36,793 bases of DNA from Dichloromethanomonas sp964477085. GTDB taxonomy: Bacteria > Bacillota > Desulfitobacteriia > Desulfitobacteriales > Syntrophobotulaceae. Each line of letters starts with the position of its first letter. The first letter of the stretch is position 1. The translations under genes and the position numbers were made by a program. Below are positions 1 to 8,336 of this stretch, piece after piece. The stretch spans positions 1 through 36,793 of the forward strand of contig CAYZDF010000027.1 in the NCBI GenBank assembly GCA_964477085.1, read 5' to 3'. The notes beneath the pieces were generated by a model. It had not been told where the DNA came from and did no database searches. It was given only the letters and a program-made list of their open reading frames with translations.

Positions 1-248
1 CCACAGGTTTATTTTACCCTAACTTACCTGTGTCCGACAAACCGAATATGGGTCAGTTCATATTAAAACTGTTGAATAAAGGTTAATACATAACATCAAA
101 ATCAAAATGTAGTTAGTTAAGAAAAATGGTCATAAAAAAATGCTACTTTAATTTCAGCAGCAAAAATGGAATATATAAGCAGTGAAGAAAGAGCATGAAG
201 ATTTCTAAAGTATTGTGTATCAATGTAGTTCAAGATATGAATTCGCTG
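1..248. other. Non-coding left edge
   Basis: AT-rich stretch downstream of the kinase gene, the last gene of the minus-strand run. I see no convincing coding region. Positions 2-8 (CACAGGT) and 26-32 (ACCTGTG) form a 7-bp inverted repeat around a 17-nt spacer. It could be the stem of a weak terminator for the upstream operon but lacks a clear U-tract, so I do not call it one. Confidence 0.5.
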
Positions 249-1265
249 CTAGAAAACCTCAGCGAATATTTTTTGGATAAATAGTGCATTAAGATAAGTT
301 GATATCTTGTTAAATGTATCAGGATTAACCAGTTGCCTTTCCATATTGGTATACTCAGTCCAAGCCATGGCACACCAAGAGATCGCTCGCAGGTAATTAA
401 AGAATTTAAACATCTCGATCCTTTCCCTAAGGGTCGTTTTATAAGAACAATCAGGGATGTTTTTATCATACTGACTGATAAAAGCTTCCTCTTCATCCGG
501 ACTGAGCAAATAATTCCTCTTCCACATGGTTGTTGTCGCAATCAGGAACATACTTAGATCCTGAGCAGGTTCTCCTAAGATAGGCTTTTCCCAATCGATT
601 AAATGACAGCTTTGTTTTTCTTGATTGACAATAAAATTATGGGAGTTTACCTCCGTATTTATCACAGTTAACCAAGGCTCTTGTATTAAATATTTTTCTT
701 CTTTGACCTTATGCTCTGCTTGTAATAACACTTTTTCTAATTGCAGTTGAATTTGATAATCTCCCTTTGGGCATTGGAAGTACTTTTGTAATAAGCTAGA
801 TGCTTCATTGAAAATTGAGCTAAAAGGGGCCGATCCTGTCACCAGGAAATCAGCACTTTTTTCAGCTAGCTGCAGACCGTGTATCTTGGCGAATGTTCCG
901 GCTGCCTTAACTAGATCATAGCGATAATCGAGAGGCTCACCGGGCAGATATTCCATAATCAATAAACCAAATGGAATATGATTCATACTATCATCAAGGA
1001 AATAGGGTTTGGGTGTTACCCCTGACTGATCGAGTAATTGCAAGGCTTTAAACTCATAAGCGATTTGGTTATCTAAATGCATTTGACTTGCGGTATTAAC
1101 TCGTAATACCAATTTGCCTCTGGATGTATGCAGTAAATAATTTAAGTTATATTCTCCTTGAGCTAAGAATTCTACTTTTACAGTATCTTGGAAAGACAAA
1201 TCCGATTTAAAATCATTGCGGTTGACATAATCGAAAACGTTATGAAAAAGATGCTCTCTTAACAT
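249..1265 (-). CDS. APH/choline-kinase-fold phosphotransferase
   Basis: Protein kinase-like small-molecule kinase of the aminoglycoside phosphotransferase / choline kinase superfamily, 338 residues. The N-lobe is visible around residues 30-110, ending in the hinge-like LLIMEYLPGEP. The metal-binding Asp is in LIDWEKP (D224). The catalytic loop, normally HGDxxxxN, reads NTEVNSHN at 203-210: His is Asn, the catalytic Asp is Glu, and the final Asn is kept. It lies 59 bp behind the ABC transporter genes, so it probably phosphorylates the imported compound or a product of it; that is inference. The ATG is preceded by AAAGGTG at good spacing. Substrate unknown. The altered catalytic loop may define a subfamily or mean weak activity. 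An antibiotic-resistance role is unlikely in this context. Confidence 0.75.
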   Translation of the reverse strand: MLREHLFHNVFDYVNRNDFKSDLSFQDTVKVEFLAQGEYNLNYLLHTSRGKLVLRVNTASQMHLDNQIAYEFKALQLLDQSGVTPKPYFLDDSMNHIPFGLLIMEYLPGEPLDYRYDLVKAAGTFAKIHGLQLAEKSADFLVTGSAPFSSIFNEASSLLQKYFQCPKGDYQIQLQLEKVLLQAEHKVKEEKYLIQEPWLTVINTEVNSHNFIVNQEKQSCHLIDWEKPILGEPAQDLSMFLIATTTMWKRNYLLSPDEEEAFISQYDKNIPDCSYKTTLRERIEMFKFFNYLRAISWCAMAWTEYTNMERQLVNPDTFNKISTYLNALFIQKIFAEVF

Positions 1266-1324
1266 TACATCACACCTTTATTACTCTACATTAGGACAGT
1301 TGACCCATTCCCTTAGTTGAATTC

Positions 1325-2356
1325 CTAAATATTTTCAGAGTTGAAATAAGCCTGCGACCAGTCAATATCAAGACCGACTTCGCCACCTGCTGAATACTCA
1401 AAGAAGTTTTCTCCGCTTACCATCAAGGTTAATGAACCAACTGCAACCTTTAGAATACTTTGTCCACCGATGAATTTCTTTTCCGTAACAATTCCGGTTA
1501 ATCTTTCAGAGCTTGGTCTCACTGCCTTGATATGTTCTGTTCTTACACAGGCTTCTACTCGGCCACCCCTTTTAAGAGCAGGTACAGTAAAAGTAAGATC
1601 TTCCGTTTGAAAGACACCATCCTGAACAATGCCTGTAATGAAATTACAGGGTCCAAACAGGTTGGCCACTTCTCTGCAATTTGGCCTGTTATATATATTA
1701 ACTGGCTTATCTACCTGGAGAAGCTTTCCATAATACATCACAGCAATCCTGTCAGCCATCATCATAGCTTCATCTCTATCATGAGTGACCAAGATCGTTG
1801 TCATCTCCAATTCATGATGTAACCTCCGAATAAGATCACGCAAATCATCTCTGAGTATAGGATCGAGGTTAGAAAGAGGCTCGTCAAGGAGCAAGACTTT
1901 GGGCTCTACTGCCAAAGCCCTAGCTAAAGCAACCCGCTGCTGCTGTCCGCCGGATAACTGGGAGGGATATTTATTTTCAGCATTGGTTAATTGCATCAAT
2001 GACATTGTTTCGCGTACTTTTTCTATTCTTTTCTGCTTGGGTAATCCCATCATTTTTAGACCGAAAGCAATATTATCGCCTACTGTAAGATGAGGGAAGA
2101 GTAGATTCTCTTGAAATACCATGACAACATCTCTTTTTTCAGCAGGTAGATGGGTGACATCCCTGTTATCAATCCAGATACTCCCTTTCCCAGGCTGGAT
2201 AAGCCCGGAAATCAACCGGAGTATAGTGGTTTTACCACAACCAGAATGCCCTACTAAAGCTAGCAGTTCACCTGAATAAATACCCAGGGATAAGTTATCT
2301 ACTACTGTTTGATCATTGTATTTTTTTGTTACATCTTGAAGTAAAACTTTTTGCAT
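1325..2356 (-). CDS. ABC importer ATP-binding protein (YnjD/PotA type)
   Basis: Cytoplasmic ATPase of the importer encoded by the three genes upstream. Walker A GHSGCGKTT at 36-44, Q-loop Gln82, signature LSGGQ at 134-138, Walker B LLLDEP at 155-160 and switch His192 are all intact. After about residue 235 there is a TOBE-like C-terminal domain, as in PotA/FbpC-type ATPases; 343 residues is typical. The frame is open 22 codons further upstream, but that would overlap the permease gene. The ATG at 2356 follows GGGGAATGAA and leaves a 13-bp gap to the permease, so I chose it. The companion binding protein is YnjB-like, which places this in the poorly characterised YnjBCD group rather than a proven polyamine or thiamine importer. 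Confidence 0.9.
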   Translation of the reverse strand: MQKVLLQDVTKKYNDQTVVDNLSLGIYSGELLALVGHSGCGKTTILRLISGLIQPGKGSIWIDNRDVTHLPAEKRDVVMVFQENLLFPHLTVGDNIAFGLKMMGLPKQKRIEKVRETMSLMQLTNAENKYPSQLSGGQQQRVALARALAVEPKVLLLDEPLSNLDPILRDDLRDLIRRLHHELEMTTILVTHDRDEAMMMADRIAVMYYGKLLQVDKPVNIYNRPNCREVANLFGPCNFITGIVQDGVFQTEDLTFTVPALKRGGRVEACVRTEHIKAVRPSSERLTGIVTEKKFIGGQSILKVAVGSLTLMVSGENFFEYSAGGEVGLDIDWSQAYFNSENI

Positions 2357-2369
2357 TTCATTCCCCAAC

Positions 2370-3173
2370 TTATAAATAGTAAATGTCTTCTTTATATTTT
2401 TGTTCGGAAATAGTTCTTTCAATAAAGACCATTAGCAGCAGCGATATCATGATAAACACCAGACTCATTCCTGAGGCGATTACCCTGTCACCAGAATTCA
2501 CAAACGGAAAAATCAGCAGCGGCAGTGTAATAATGTTTCCACCGCCGATTAAATAAATGAGAAAATACTGGCTGAAAGATACATTGAACATAAGGACACT
2601 TGCCGAAGCGATACCCTGAAAAAGAAATGGAAGTGTGGCATAGACAAACACCTGAAGCTTGTTGGCCTTAAGAACTTTTGCCTGCTCATTCCATTTCGTT
2701 CCGACGGCTTTATAAATACTGGCAAAGATCCGTATCCCATAGGGTAGCACGATCGGAAGCTGAACAAGGACGACGCCTAAAACAGTATCAGCTAAACTAT
2801 ACTTGATGAAAAGTGTGTGAATTCCCATGCCAACTGTGATCGTCGGAATAATAATTGGAGCCATAACTATTACTTCGACAATAGCTTTTCCACGAAAATG
2901 GTATAGCCCCAACGCTTTGCCTGCGGGAATAGAGATAAGCAAAGCTGTTATCGTAACCATTGAGGAGATTATCACACTGACCGCTAAACTGGATAGCATT
3001 CGGCTGTAGGGAGAAAACAAGTAAGCCCACCCTCTTAGCCCTAGAGCACCTGGCAGAAGCGCATCTGAAGCCCAGCCATGGCTAAATGACCAGAGAATTA
3101 AGACGAAAAATGGAAACGTAAATACTCCCAGAACAACTATGAAGCTCCATTTTATCAAGGCTCTCTTCCCCAC
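2370..3173 (-). CDS. ABC importer permease (PotC-like)
   Basis: Integral membrane permease of 267 residues with about six hydrophobic segments. The cytoplasmic EAA-like loop around 160-180 reads KAVGTKWNEQAKVLKANKLQ, the contact site for the ATPase. The start is GTG, only four bases after the stop of the preceding permease, with GGGG about nine bases upstream, so the two permeases are translationally coupled. Together they form the heterodimeric channel for the YnjB-like lipoprotein. The E. coli YnjC permease is a single fused chain; here the two halves are separate genes, as in PotB/PotC. Transported substrate unknown. Confidence 0.88.
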   Translation of the reverse strand: MGKRALIKWSFIVVLGVFTFPFFVLILWSFSHGWASDALLPGALGLRGWAYLFSPYSRMLSSLAVSVIISSMVTITALLISIPAGKALGLYHFRGKAIVEVIVMAPIIIPTITVGMGIHTLFIKYSLADTVLGVVLVQLPIVLPYGIRIFASIYKAVGTKWNEQAKVLKANKLQVFVYATLPFLFQGIASASVLMFNVSFSQYFLIYLIGGGNIITLPLLIFPFVNSGDRVIASGMSLVFIMISLLLMVFIERTISEQKYKEDIYYL

Positions 3174-3177
3174 GTTT

Positions 3178-4071
3178 TTAACCCCATTTTTTTAAATACT
3201 TTTTAGCAGACAGGTAATAGATAAAGACAAGAACGCTGCAGATCACTGATATAACGATATTGATGACCATAGCTAGCGGCCTGTTATCAAGTTCTGGGGA
3301 GATATAATTGAGATAAGCCCAAACGGGCATCGTTTTTGGATAGGTGGCACCTAATAGATAAGGGATCTCAAATGCCCCGAATGAATAAGCAAATACAATA
3401 GCTGATGCAGAAATAATACTGGGCATACTCAACGGTAAAATAACGTAGATAAATAGTTGACGGGGTGAAGCCTTAAGTGTTTCTGCCACCTCACCTAATT
3501 TGGAACGAATATTTTTCATAACCGTATAGACCATGAATGTAATGAAGGGTATCTCTTTCCAGCAATAGATAATGATAATACCGATCGCGTTTCTTGAATA
3601 GAAAAGAGCTGGGAAATCTGCTGTATTCGAAATAATACCCACTTTCAGACATAACCGGGATACAATTCCCCCCTGAGCAAGAATAAAAACGATCATGAGA
3701 GCAGCTACTAAATGGGGGACGGCAATGGGAAATTTATAGAAGAGTGACACCGCGCTGCTTTTAACTTGGGTCTTAACCAGGAAGTAGGCAAGACAAGTCC
3801 CTAAAACAGTTGAAATTACTGTAGACACTAACGCAATATAGAAAGTTAGTTCCAGGGACTGAAGAAATTCTGGCTTTCGAAAAATATGCATGTAGTATTT
3901 TAATGTAAATTCTTTAAGACCGATTACCGGGAAATAACCGAAACTTTGTACCAATGCTAATACGAAACCGCTCAAGAAAAAGATAACTATGACTGTCAGA
4001 GCGGGTGTAAGGAGAATATAGGGTCTTAAAGACTCCTTTAGTTTTAATCTTGAATAATTTTTTCTTTCCAT
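3178..4071 (-). CDS. ABC importer permease (PotB-like)
   Basis: Integral membrane permease of 297 residues. It has a short charged N-terminus, a first transmembrane segment at about 18-40 and five more. The EAA loop (GEVAETLKASPRQLFIYVILP) lies near 190-210. The start ATG follows AGAGG and overlaps the end of the solute-binding protein gene by 28 bp, so the genes are co-translated. It pairs with the permease directly downstream. Assignment to the BPD_transp_1 (spermidine/thiamine/iron-type) permease family is secure from the topology and EAA motif. Substrate is not. Confidence 0.88.
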   Translation of the reverse strand: MERKNYSRLKLKESLRPYILLTPALTVIVIFFLSGFVLALVQSFGYFPVIGLKEFTLKYYMHIFRKPEFLQSLELTFYIALVSTVISTVLGTCLAYFLVKTQVKSSAVSLFYKFPIAVPHLVAALMIVFILAQGGIVSRLCLKVGIISNTADFPALFYSRNAIGIIIIYCWKEIPFITFMVYTVMKNIRSKLGEVAETLKASPRQLFIYVILPLSMPSIISASAIVFAYSFGAFEIPYLLGATYPKTMPVWAYLNYISPELDNRPLAMVINIVISVICSVLVFIYYLSAKKYLKKWG

Positions 4072-5282
4072 AATGCCTCTATAATCGGAATATAAGTTGC
4101 TGCAATTTCCGGAAGGCGATGGCTTTGCAATTCCTCAGAAGATAAAGTAGCTATTCCAGCGTTGATACTATTTAATTCCTGCAATTTCTCTGGTTGAAGT
4201 TTGTTAGTGTCTAATGCAGTTAAATCTCCCCAATTAGCCGGTGTATATTTACTGATTTGCGCCTCAGGACTTAAGAGGAAATTAGCCACAGCAAGTGCTC
4301 CGTCCTTATTTGGGGCATTGAAGGGAACGGCCAGAAAATGTGTATTGCCAATTGTTCCATTATCCCAAACATAGGTACGGACCGTGTCAGGTAGTAATTT
4401 TTGTTCAATCATACCAGAGATTAATGCCGGATTATACGACATAGTCAAGTCAATTTCACCATCGGCAAAAAGCTGATGCAAGGCACCTATTGAAGAAGGG
4501 TAAGTCTTTCCTTCCCGCCATAAATCCTTTTTAATATCTTTCATATAATCCCACAGTGGCTGTAACTGCTGATCGAGATCGTTTTTATTAACCTCTTCAG
4601 TATAGGGAAATGCTTCATAACCACCACAAAGTTCATACATCAGGTGTCTTACAAAAACACTTCCTGTAAAATCAGGCACCTCCGGATAAGTAAATCTCCC
4701 TGGATGTTCTTTAACCCACTGCTGTAATTCCAAACTAGATTTAGGAGGATTTTTAATTTTAGCTGTATCATAAGCAAAGACAAATTGGGCTTTACCGTAA
4801 GGTACTTCATAACCCTCTACTGGAAAACCAAAATCATAAGCTACATCAGGAGCAGTATCATCAACATATTTTTGGTAATTGGGTATTTTGTCAGCAAATG
4901 GTCCCCAGAGAAGATCAGCTTGGCGTGCAGTCCTGAAGTTTTCTCCGTTGATCCATAACAAATCGATACTTCCTTCTTGTTTACCGGCTTGTTTTTCTCC
5001 CAGCAGTTTATTGAGATACTCATCAGGTCCCATGGGTACACGATTCAATTTAATCCCATATTCTTTGTTCAAGGTACTCGCTACAAAGGTATCTACCCAG
5101 GAGTTAATTCGCTCATCGCCGCCCCACATATAAAAATTGACCGTTGTTCCCTTTGCTGACTCCTCAATTGCATCCCATTTTTTCTCTAAGGGATTTTGTT
5201 GCTTCACCGCTGGTGTTTTTGTTAAACATCCTGAAATCAATAAACATACGATTAACGCTATTACTGTCAGTATCTTTTTCAT
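4044..5282 (-). CDS. ynjB: YnjB-family solute-binding lipoprotein
   Basis: Extracellular substrate-binding lipoprotein of 412 residues. The signal peptide ends in the lipobox LISGC, so Cys19 would be lipidated and anchored to the membrane. The stretches NFYMWGGDERINSWVD, GSIDLLWINGENF and GFPVEGYEVPYGKAQFVF match what I know of the E. coli YnjB family (COG4134), not PotD or ThiB. The ATG follows AAGGAGG at eight bases; the Shine-Dalgarno lies inside the end of the flavoprotein gene three bases upstream. It hands substrate to the two permeases and ATPase downstream. To my knowledge the YnjB substrate has not been established. The neighbouring redox enzymes and kinase suggest a catabolised organic compound, which is inference. 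Confidence 0.88.
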   Translation of the reverse strand: MKKILTVIALIVCLLISGCLTKTPAVKQQNPLEKKWDAIEESAKGTTVNFYMWGGDERINSWVDTFVASTLNKEYGIKLNRVPMGPDEYLNKLLGEKQAGKQEGSIDLLWINGENFRTARQADLLWGPFADKIPNYQKYVDDTAPDVAYDFGFPVEGYEVPYGKAQFVFAYDTAKIKNPPKSSLELQQWVKEHPGRFTYPEVPDFTGSVFVRHLMYELCGGYEAFPYTEEVNKNDLDQQLQPLWDYMKDIKKDLWREGKTYPSSIGALHQLFADGEIDLTMSYNPALISGMIEQKLLPDTVRTYVWDNGTIGNTHFLAVPFNAPNKDGALAVANFLLSPEAQISKYTPANWGDLTALDTNKLQPEKLQELNSINAGIATLSSEELQSHRLPEIAATYIPIIEALWKEKIIQD

Positions 5283-5285
5283 CTG

Positions 5286-6371
5286 TTAGGCCTCCTTTTT
5301 GTTGTTAAAGTTTTTAGGGCAATTCTTTTGAATCAATTTTTTCCACGCTTTGTGCGCCCAGTGAGGGTCAGCCAGAAGAGCTCTGCCGATACCTACCAAG
5401 TCTGTCTTATGTGAGGAAACAAGCTCTTCAGCCATGACTGGACTAGTTATTCCTCCTGTAACCATAATTGGGATATCTGTTACTGGTTTTAAGGCCTCAG
5501 CTAAATAATTAAAAAAACCCCTGGGGCCTGTTTTAAGATATCCGCAAATGCCGCCGGATAAATCCAGGCAGTCAACCCCTGCTTCAACCAATAATGGTAT
5601 TGCTTTTTTACTTTCTTCAACTGAATTACCGTTAGGCAGGCGATCATCAGCTCCCAAGCGAAAAAATATTGGGGTTTCAGCTCCAACTGCCTCCCTGACC
5701 GCTTTAATAATCTCCAGTGAGAAGCGAAGGCGGGATTGAAGATTACCCCCATATTCATCCGTGCGATGATTGGTCAGCGGAGAGTAAAACTGGTTTACTA
5801 AATACCCGTGTGCTCCGTGGATTTCGATGAGGTCAAACCCGGCTTTTTTCGCCCGTATAGCAGCATCTCTAAATTCTAATATTACTTGTTTAATCTCTTC
5901 TTTACTCAGTCTATAAGGACAAGCAGGATCTGCAACTAAATGATTGCCAAAGCGCTTGAGATATGGGCAGTAAATACCTGACGGAGCTACTGGCGATAAT
6001 AGTGCCCTTGCCCCGGCATGACTGATTTGAATTCCAATAGGGATACCTTGCCGGTGTATTTCATCAACCAATACCTTAAGTCCCGGAATAAGAGAATTAT
6101 CATAAATCCCCAGTTGTCGGGGATGAGCTTTTCCCATAGGGCTTATATAGGAATGCTCAACCACGATTAACCCTACTCCTGCCCGGACGCATCCATCGAA
6201 TGCTGAATTAATCCTCACCGGAGTAGATCCAGCACGCTGAAAATAGTGTTCAATCAAACGACTTGTAACTTCTCCCCGCTCTGTAGCAATATCCAAAGCC
6301 ATGGGAGGCATAACGATACGATTCTTAATGATTAAATTTTTAATAAACAGAGGAGAAAATAAGCTGCTCAT
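5286..6371 (-). CDS. Old Yellow Enzyme-family NADH:flavin oxidoreductase
   Basis: Single-domain FMN TIM-barrel protein of 361 residues, close to YqjM/NamA in length. It lacks the Fe-S/FAD extension of 2,4-dienoyl-CoA reductase. Seen: NRIVMPPMA at the FMN edge (17-25), the H185/H188/Y190 substrate-binding set in IEIHGAHGYLVNQFYSPL, and the conserved DEYGGNLQSRLRF. The regulatory Cys of YqjM is absent. Residues 48-63 look like an insertion between helix 1 (LIEHYFQRA) and strand 2 (GVGLIVVE). The frame is open upstream, but AAGGAGG-TATACG-ATG fixes the start at 6371. The stop is three bases before the ynjB-like gene, so it belongs to the transporter operon and may reduce an enone or nitro group of the imported compound (inference). 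Confidence 0.88.
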   Translation of the reverse strand: MSSLFSPLFIKNLIIKNRIVMPPMALDIATERGEVTSRLIEHYFQRAGSTPVRINSAFDGCVRAGVGLIVVEHSYISPMGKAHPRQLGIYDNSLIPGLKVLVDEIHRQGIPIGIQISHAGARALLSPVAPSGIYCPYLKRFGNHLVADPACPYRLSKEEIKQVILEFRDAAIRAKKAGFDLIEIHGAHGYLVNQFYSPLTNHRTDEYGGNLQSRLRFSLEIIKAVREAVGAETPIFFRLGADDRLPNGNSVEESKKAIPLLVEAGVDCLDLSGGICGYLKTGPRGFFNYLAEALKPVTDIPIMVTGGITSPVMAEELVSSHKTDLVGIGRALLADPHWAHKAWKKLIQKNCPKNFNNKKEA

Positions 6372-6449
6372 CGTATACCTCCTTCGGATAAATCTGCCAT
6401 AAATCTGCCTTACGTTCTTCCTTGGCAATCATCATGCTTTTCAAGATAC

Positions 6450-7235
6450 TTATAATACAAGTTTCATACCATCATAAGCGACTAAGACATCAGGATATGC
6501 TTTAATTCTTTTCTCTAACTCAGCCACCGTAATCGGTACACTATAGTGCATCGCTAAATGAGTCAGTATGGTATTCTTGGCCTGAATGTGTTTCCCAAGT
6601 ATAATGGCTTCCTCAATTGACATATGGCTGTCCGGAAACCAGTTTTCCCCATGAAAAGTTGCATCACATACGAAAAAATCAACATTATGAATTTTTCCAG
6701 CCGTTTCGTCCGCTAAAACCGAAGTATCTGTAAAATAGGCTAATTTTTTATGAGACTTCAAAAGGATTCCAGCGGTCTGAATACTGTGGTTAGCAGGAAG
6801 AGGAGTTATTTCTAAGTCCTTAAATTGATAAGTGTGTCCAAATTCCCAGCATACAATGTCAAAGATATCATGGAGAAAGGGATAGGCTGATTGGAATTCT
6901 CTCAGTGCTTCAGGAGGCAAAAATAGCTGCAAGGGTTTGTGCCTGCACAACTTAACGTAAAATTCTAAATCCCCCAATCCTCCAAAGTGATCATAATGCC
7001 AATGAGTGATAAAGATATAGTCAAGTGAACAGACTTTTTCTTTAATCAACTGTGTCCTTAGATCTGGAGATGCATCGATTAGAATCTTTTCTTTACCGGT
7101 ATTAACTAGAGCTCCGCTGCGCGTACGGGCTAGATGTGGCATATCATGCGCTTCCAAGCATGCCGCACATTGACAAAAATAAGAAGGAACTCCGGGACCT
7201 GCTCCTGTACCCAGCAAGATAAACTCTACTGTCAT
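6450..7235 (-). CDS. PhnP-like metallo-beta-lactamase-fold hydrolase
   Basis: 261-residue metallohydrolase. The THWHYDH motif (H78, H80, D82, H83) binds the two catalytic metals. A CQCAAC motif at 21-26 after GTGAGPGVPSYF recalls the structural zinc site of PhnP, the phosphoribosyl cyclic phosphodiesterase of phosphonate breakdown. Later metal ligands are in LPANHSIQ, FFVCDATFH and ILTHLAMHY. No C-P lyase genes are in the window, so a true PhnP role is uncertain; another cyclic phosphodiester or ester is possible. The frame begins with a GTG, but AGGAGG is too close to it; the ATG at 7235, seven bases from AGGAGG, is the likely start. It precedes the flavoprotein by 78 bp. Confidence 0.8.
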   Translation of the reverse strand: MTVEFILLGTGAGPGVPSYFCQCAACLEAHDMPHLARTRSGALVNTGKEKILIDASPDLRTQLIKEKVCSLDYIFITHWHYDHFGGLGDLEFYVKLCRHKPLQLFLPPEALREFQSAYPFLHDIFDIVCWEFGHTYQFKDLEITPLPANHSIQTAGILLKSHKKLAYFTDTSVLADETAGKIHNVDFFVCDATFHGENWFPDSHMSIEEAIILGKHIQAKNTILTHLAMHYSVPITVAELEKRIKAYPDVLVAYDGMKLVL

Positions 7236-7296
7236 TTTCACCCCTCCTGGTTCTGTATGATCGTGAAGAAATAGTAATCGTTTTCAAACTTTGTCT

Positions 7297-7356
7297 CTAG
7301 TACCTTGCAGTATTACAAAAAATCTGCCGCCAGGATAAGGGTTAACAGGGTACTAG
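7297..7356. repeat. 8-bp inverted repeat between DUF169 and PhnP-like genes
   Basis: CTAGTACC (7297-7304) and GGTACTAG (7349-7356) are perfect inverted copies around 44 nt. The right arm covers the stop codon of the DUF169-ferredoxin gene. In the mRNA the arms could close a stem around the intercistronic region (7236-7352), perhaps as an mRNA processing or stability site. No U-tract follows, so it is not an obvious terminator. Function unknown; the match may be chance. Confidence 0.35.
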
Positions 7357-8312
7357 TACGAGATTTGTATTGCTCTTTGTGGACATTGCCCGACGCATGT
7401 GTAACACATACTACATTGCTCAGGTTTAACGGCTTGAGCCACGAATCTGCCATTCTTCTCTATGACTTCCAACACTGCTGAGGGACAGAAAGCGGCACAG
7501 ATCCCATCTCCCATGCACTGACTTTCATCAATAAATATTTGGATGGTACTATCCTTACCTTGTCTGGACTCAGCTCGTCTCAATCCGATCTTATCCATTA
7601 CCGGATGAATATAGATTTTTCTTCTCTCTTCCGGAATACTTTTTTGGCCTAGTTTATGGAGAGCTTGTATAATAGGCTCTAGCAAAGGAGCGGGGATAGA
7701 TAAATATAACTCGAAATCATCAATTTCACTGGAAGCTCTGGCACCATAACAGCCAAAAGATATATTCATCTCACCTGTTTTCATTGGCTGAATAACTAAG
7801 TCTGCACAGGTAGAATTAAACCCCGATGTTTTGAAGTTTTGTCTCTCTCCCGTTGCATAAGTATGGGCACAACAGAGCCACATAGCTTGTTCCGGCCATA
7901 AAGTCAAAATAATAACATCCGGTTCAAATTGAGCTTTATCCAGTGGCGCAAGCAGGGTTGCCTCATAACTTCCCGCCGAAAATTCGGGACGTGAGCTGAT
8001 CATCTTTTGGGCGGTCTCCAAGTTAGGCATCTTTTTAAAAAGTAAATAGAGGTCTCCGGATCTTAACTTTGGTGACATTTCGACCAAACCCAGAATGCCT
8101 GAACCATCAGGACAGGCGTGGCTTCGAGCAGGCATATATAGACTATTTCCACGTCTGGCAACAATAATGGATTGACAATGCCTCAAAGGTATTGGTGGTT
8201 GAATGGTTTGCGCCGGTCGCTCTTCTCCTGGCCGCATCATTCTGACTGCCACCGGATCCCAGCGAAGGGAAAGGGTATCTTTGAGTATTTTATTCATTTC
8301 TTGGTAATTCAT
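7353..8312 (-). CDS. DUF169 protein with C-terminal two-cluster ferredoxin domain
   Basis: 319 residues in two parts. Residues 1-230 match the DUF169 family (LRHCQSIIVARRG, ACPDGSGILGL, GCYGARASSEID), whose function is unknown. Residues 258-319 form a ferredoxin. Its second cluster is classical, C300-x2-C303-x2-C306-x3-C310-P. The first reads CMGDGICAAFCP with C266, D269, C272 and C276, i.e. Asp in place of the second Cys, as in the Asp-ligated cluster of Pyrococcus furiosus ferredoxin. Cytoplasmic and soluble. It starts 24 bp after the Fe-S oxidoreductase gene, so the two probably exchange electrons. The ATG is preceded by AAGGGGA. Confidence 0.85.
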   Translation of the reverse strand: MNYQEMNKILKDTLSLRWDPVAVRMMRPGEERPAQTIQPPIPLRHCQSIIVARRGNSLYMPARSHACPDGSGILGLVEMSPKLRSGDLYLLFKKMPNLETAQKMISSRPEFSAGSYEATLLAPLDKAQFEPDVIILTLWPEQAMWLCCAHTYATGERQNFKTSGFNSTCADLVIQPMKTGEMNISFGCYGARASSEIDDFELYLSIPAPLLEPIIQALHKLGQKSIPEERRKIYIHPVMDKIGLRRAESRQGKDSTIQIFIDESQCMGDGICAAFCPSAVLEVIEKNGRFVAQAVKPEQCSMCYTCVGQCPQRAIQISY

Positions 8313-8336
8313 ATTAACTGTCCCCTTGTTTCAAGA

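Noticed and set aside
249..1265. Antibiotic-resistance aminoglycoside phosphotransferase
   Set aside because: Catalytic loop is atypical and the gene is embedded in a transporter and redox operon; nothing suggests resistance.
6450..7235. True PhnP with a phosphonate C-P lyase operon
   Set aside because: No phn genes are in the window; only the fold and Cys motif are shared.
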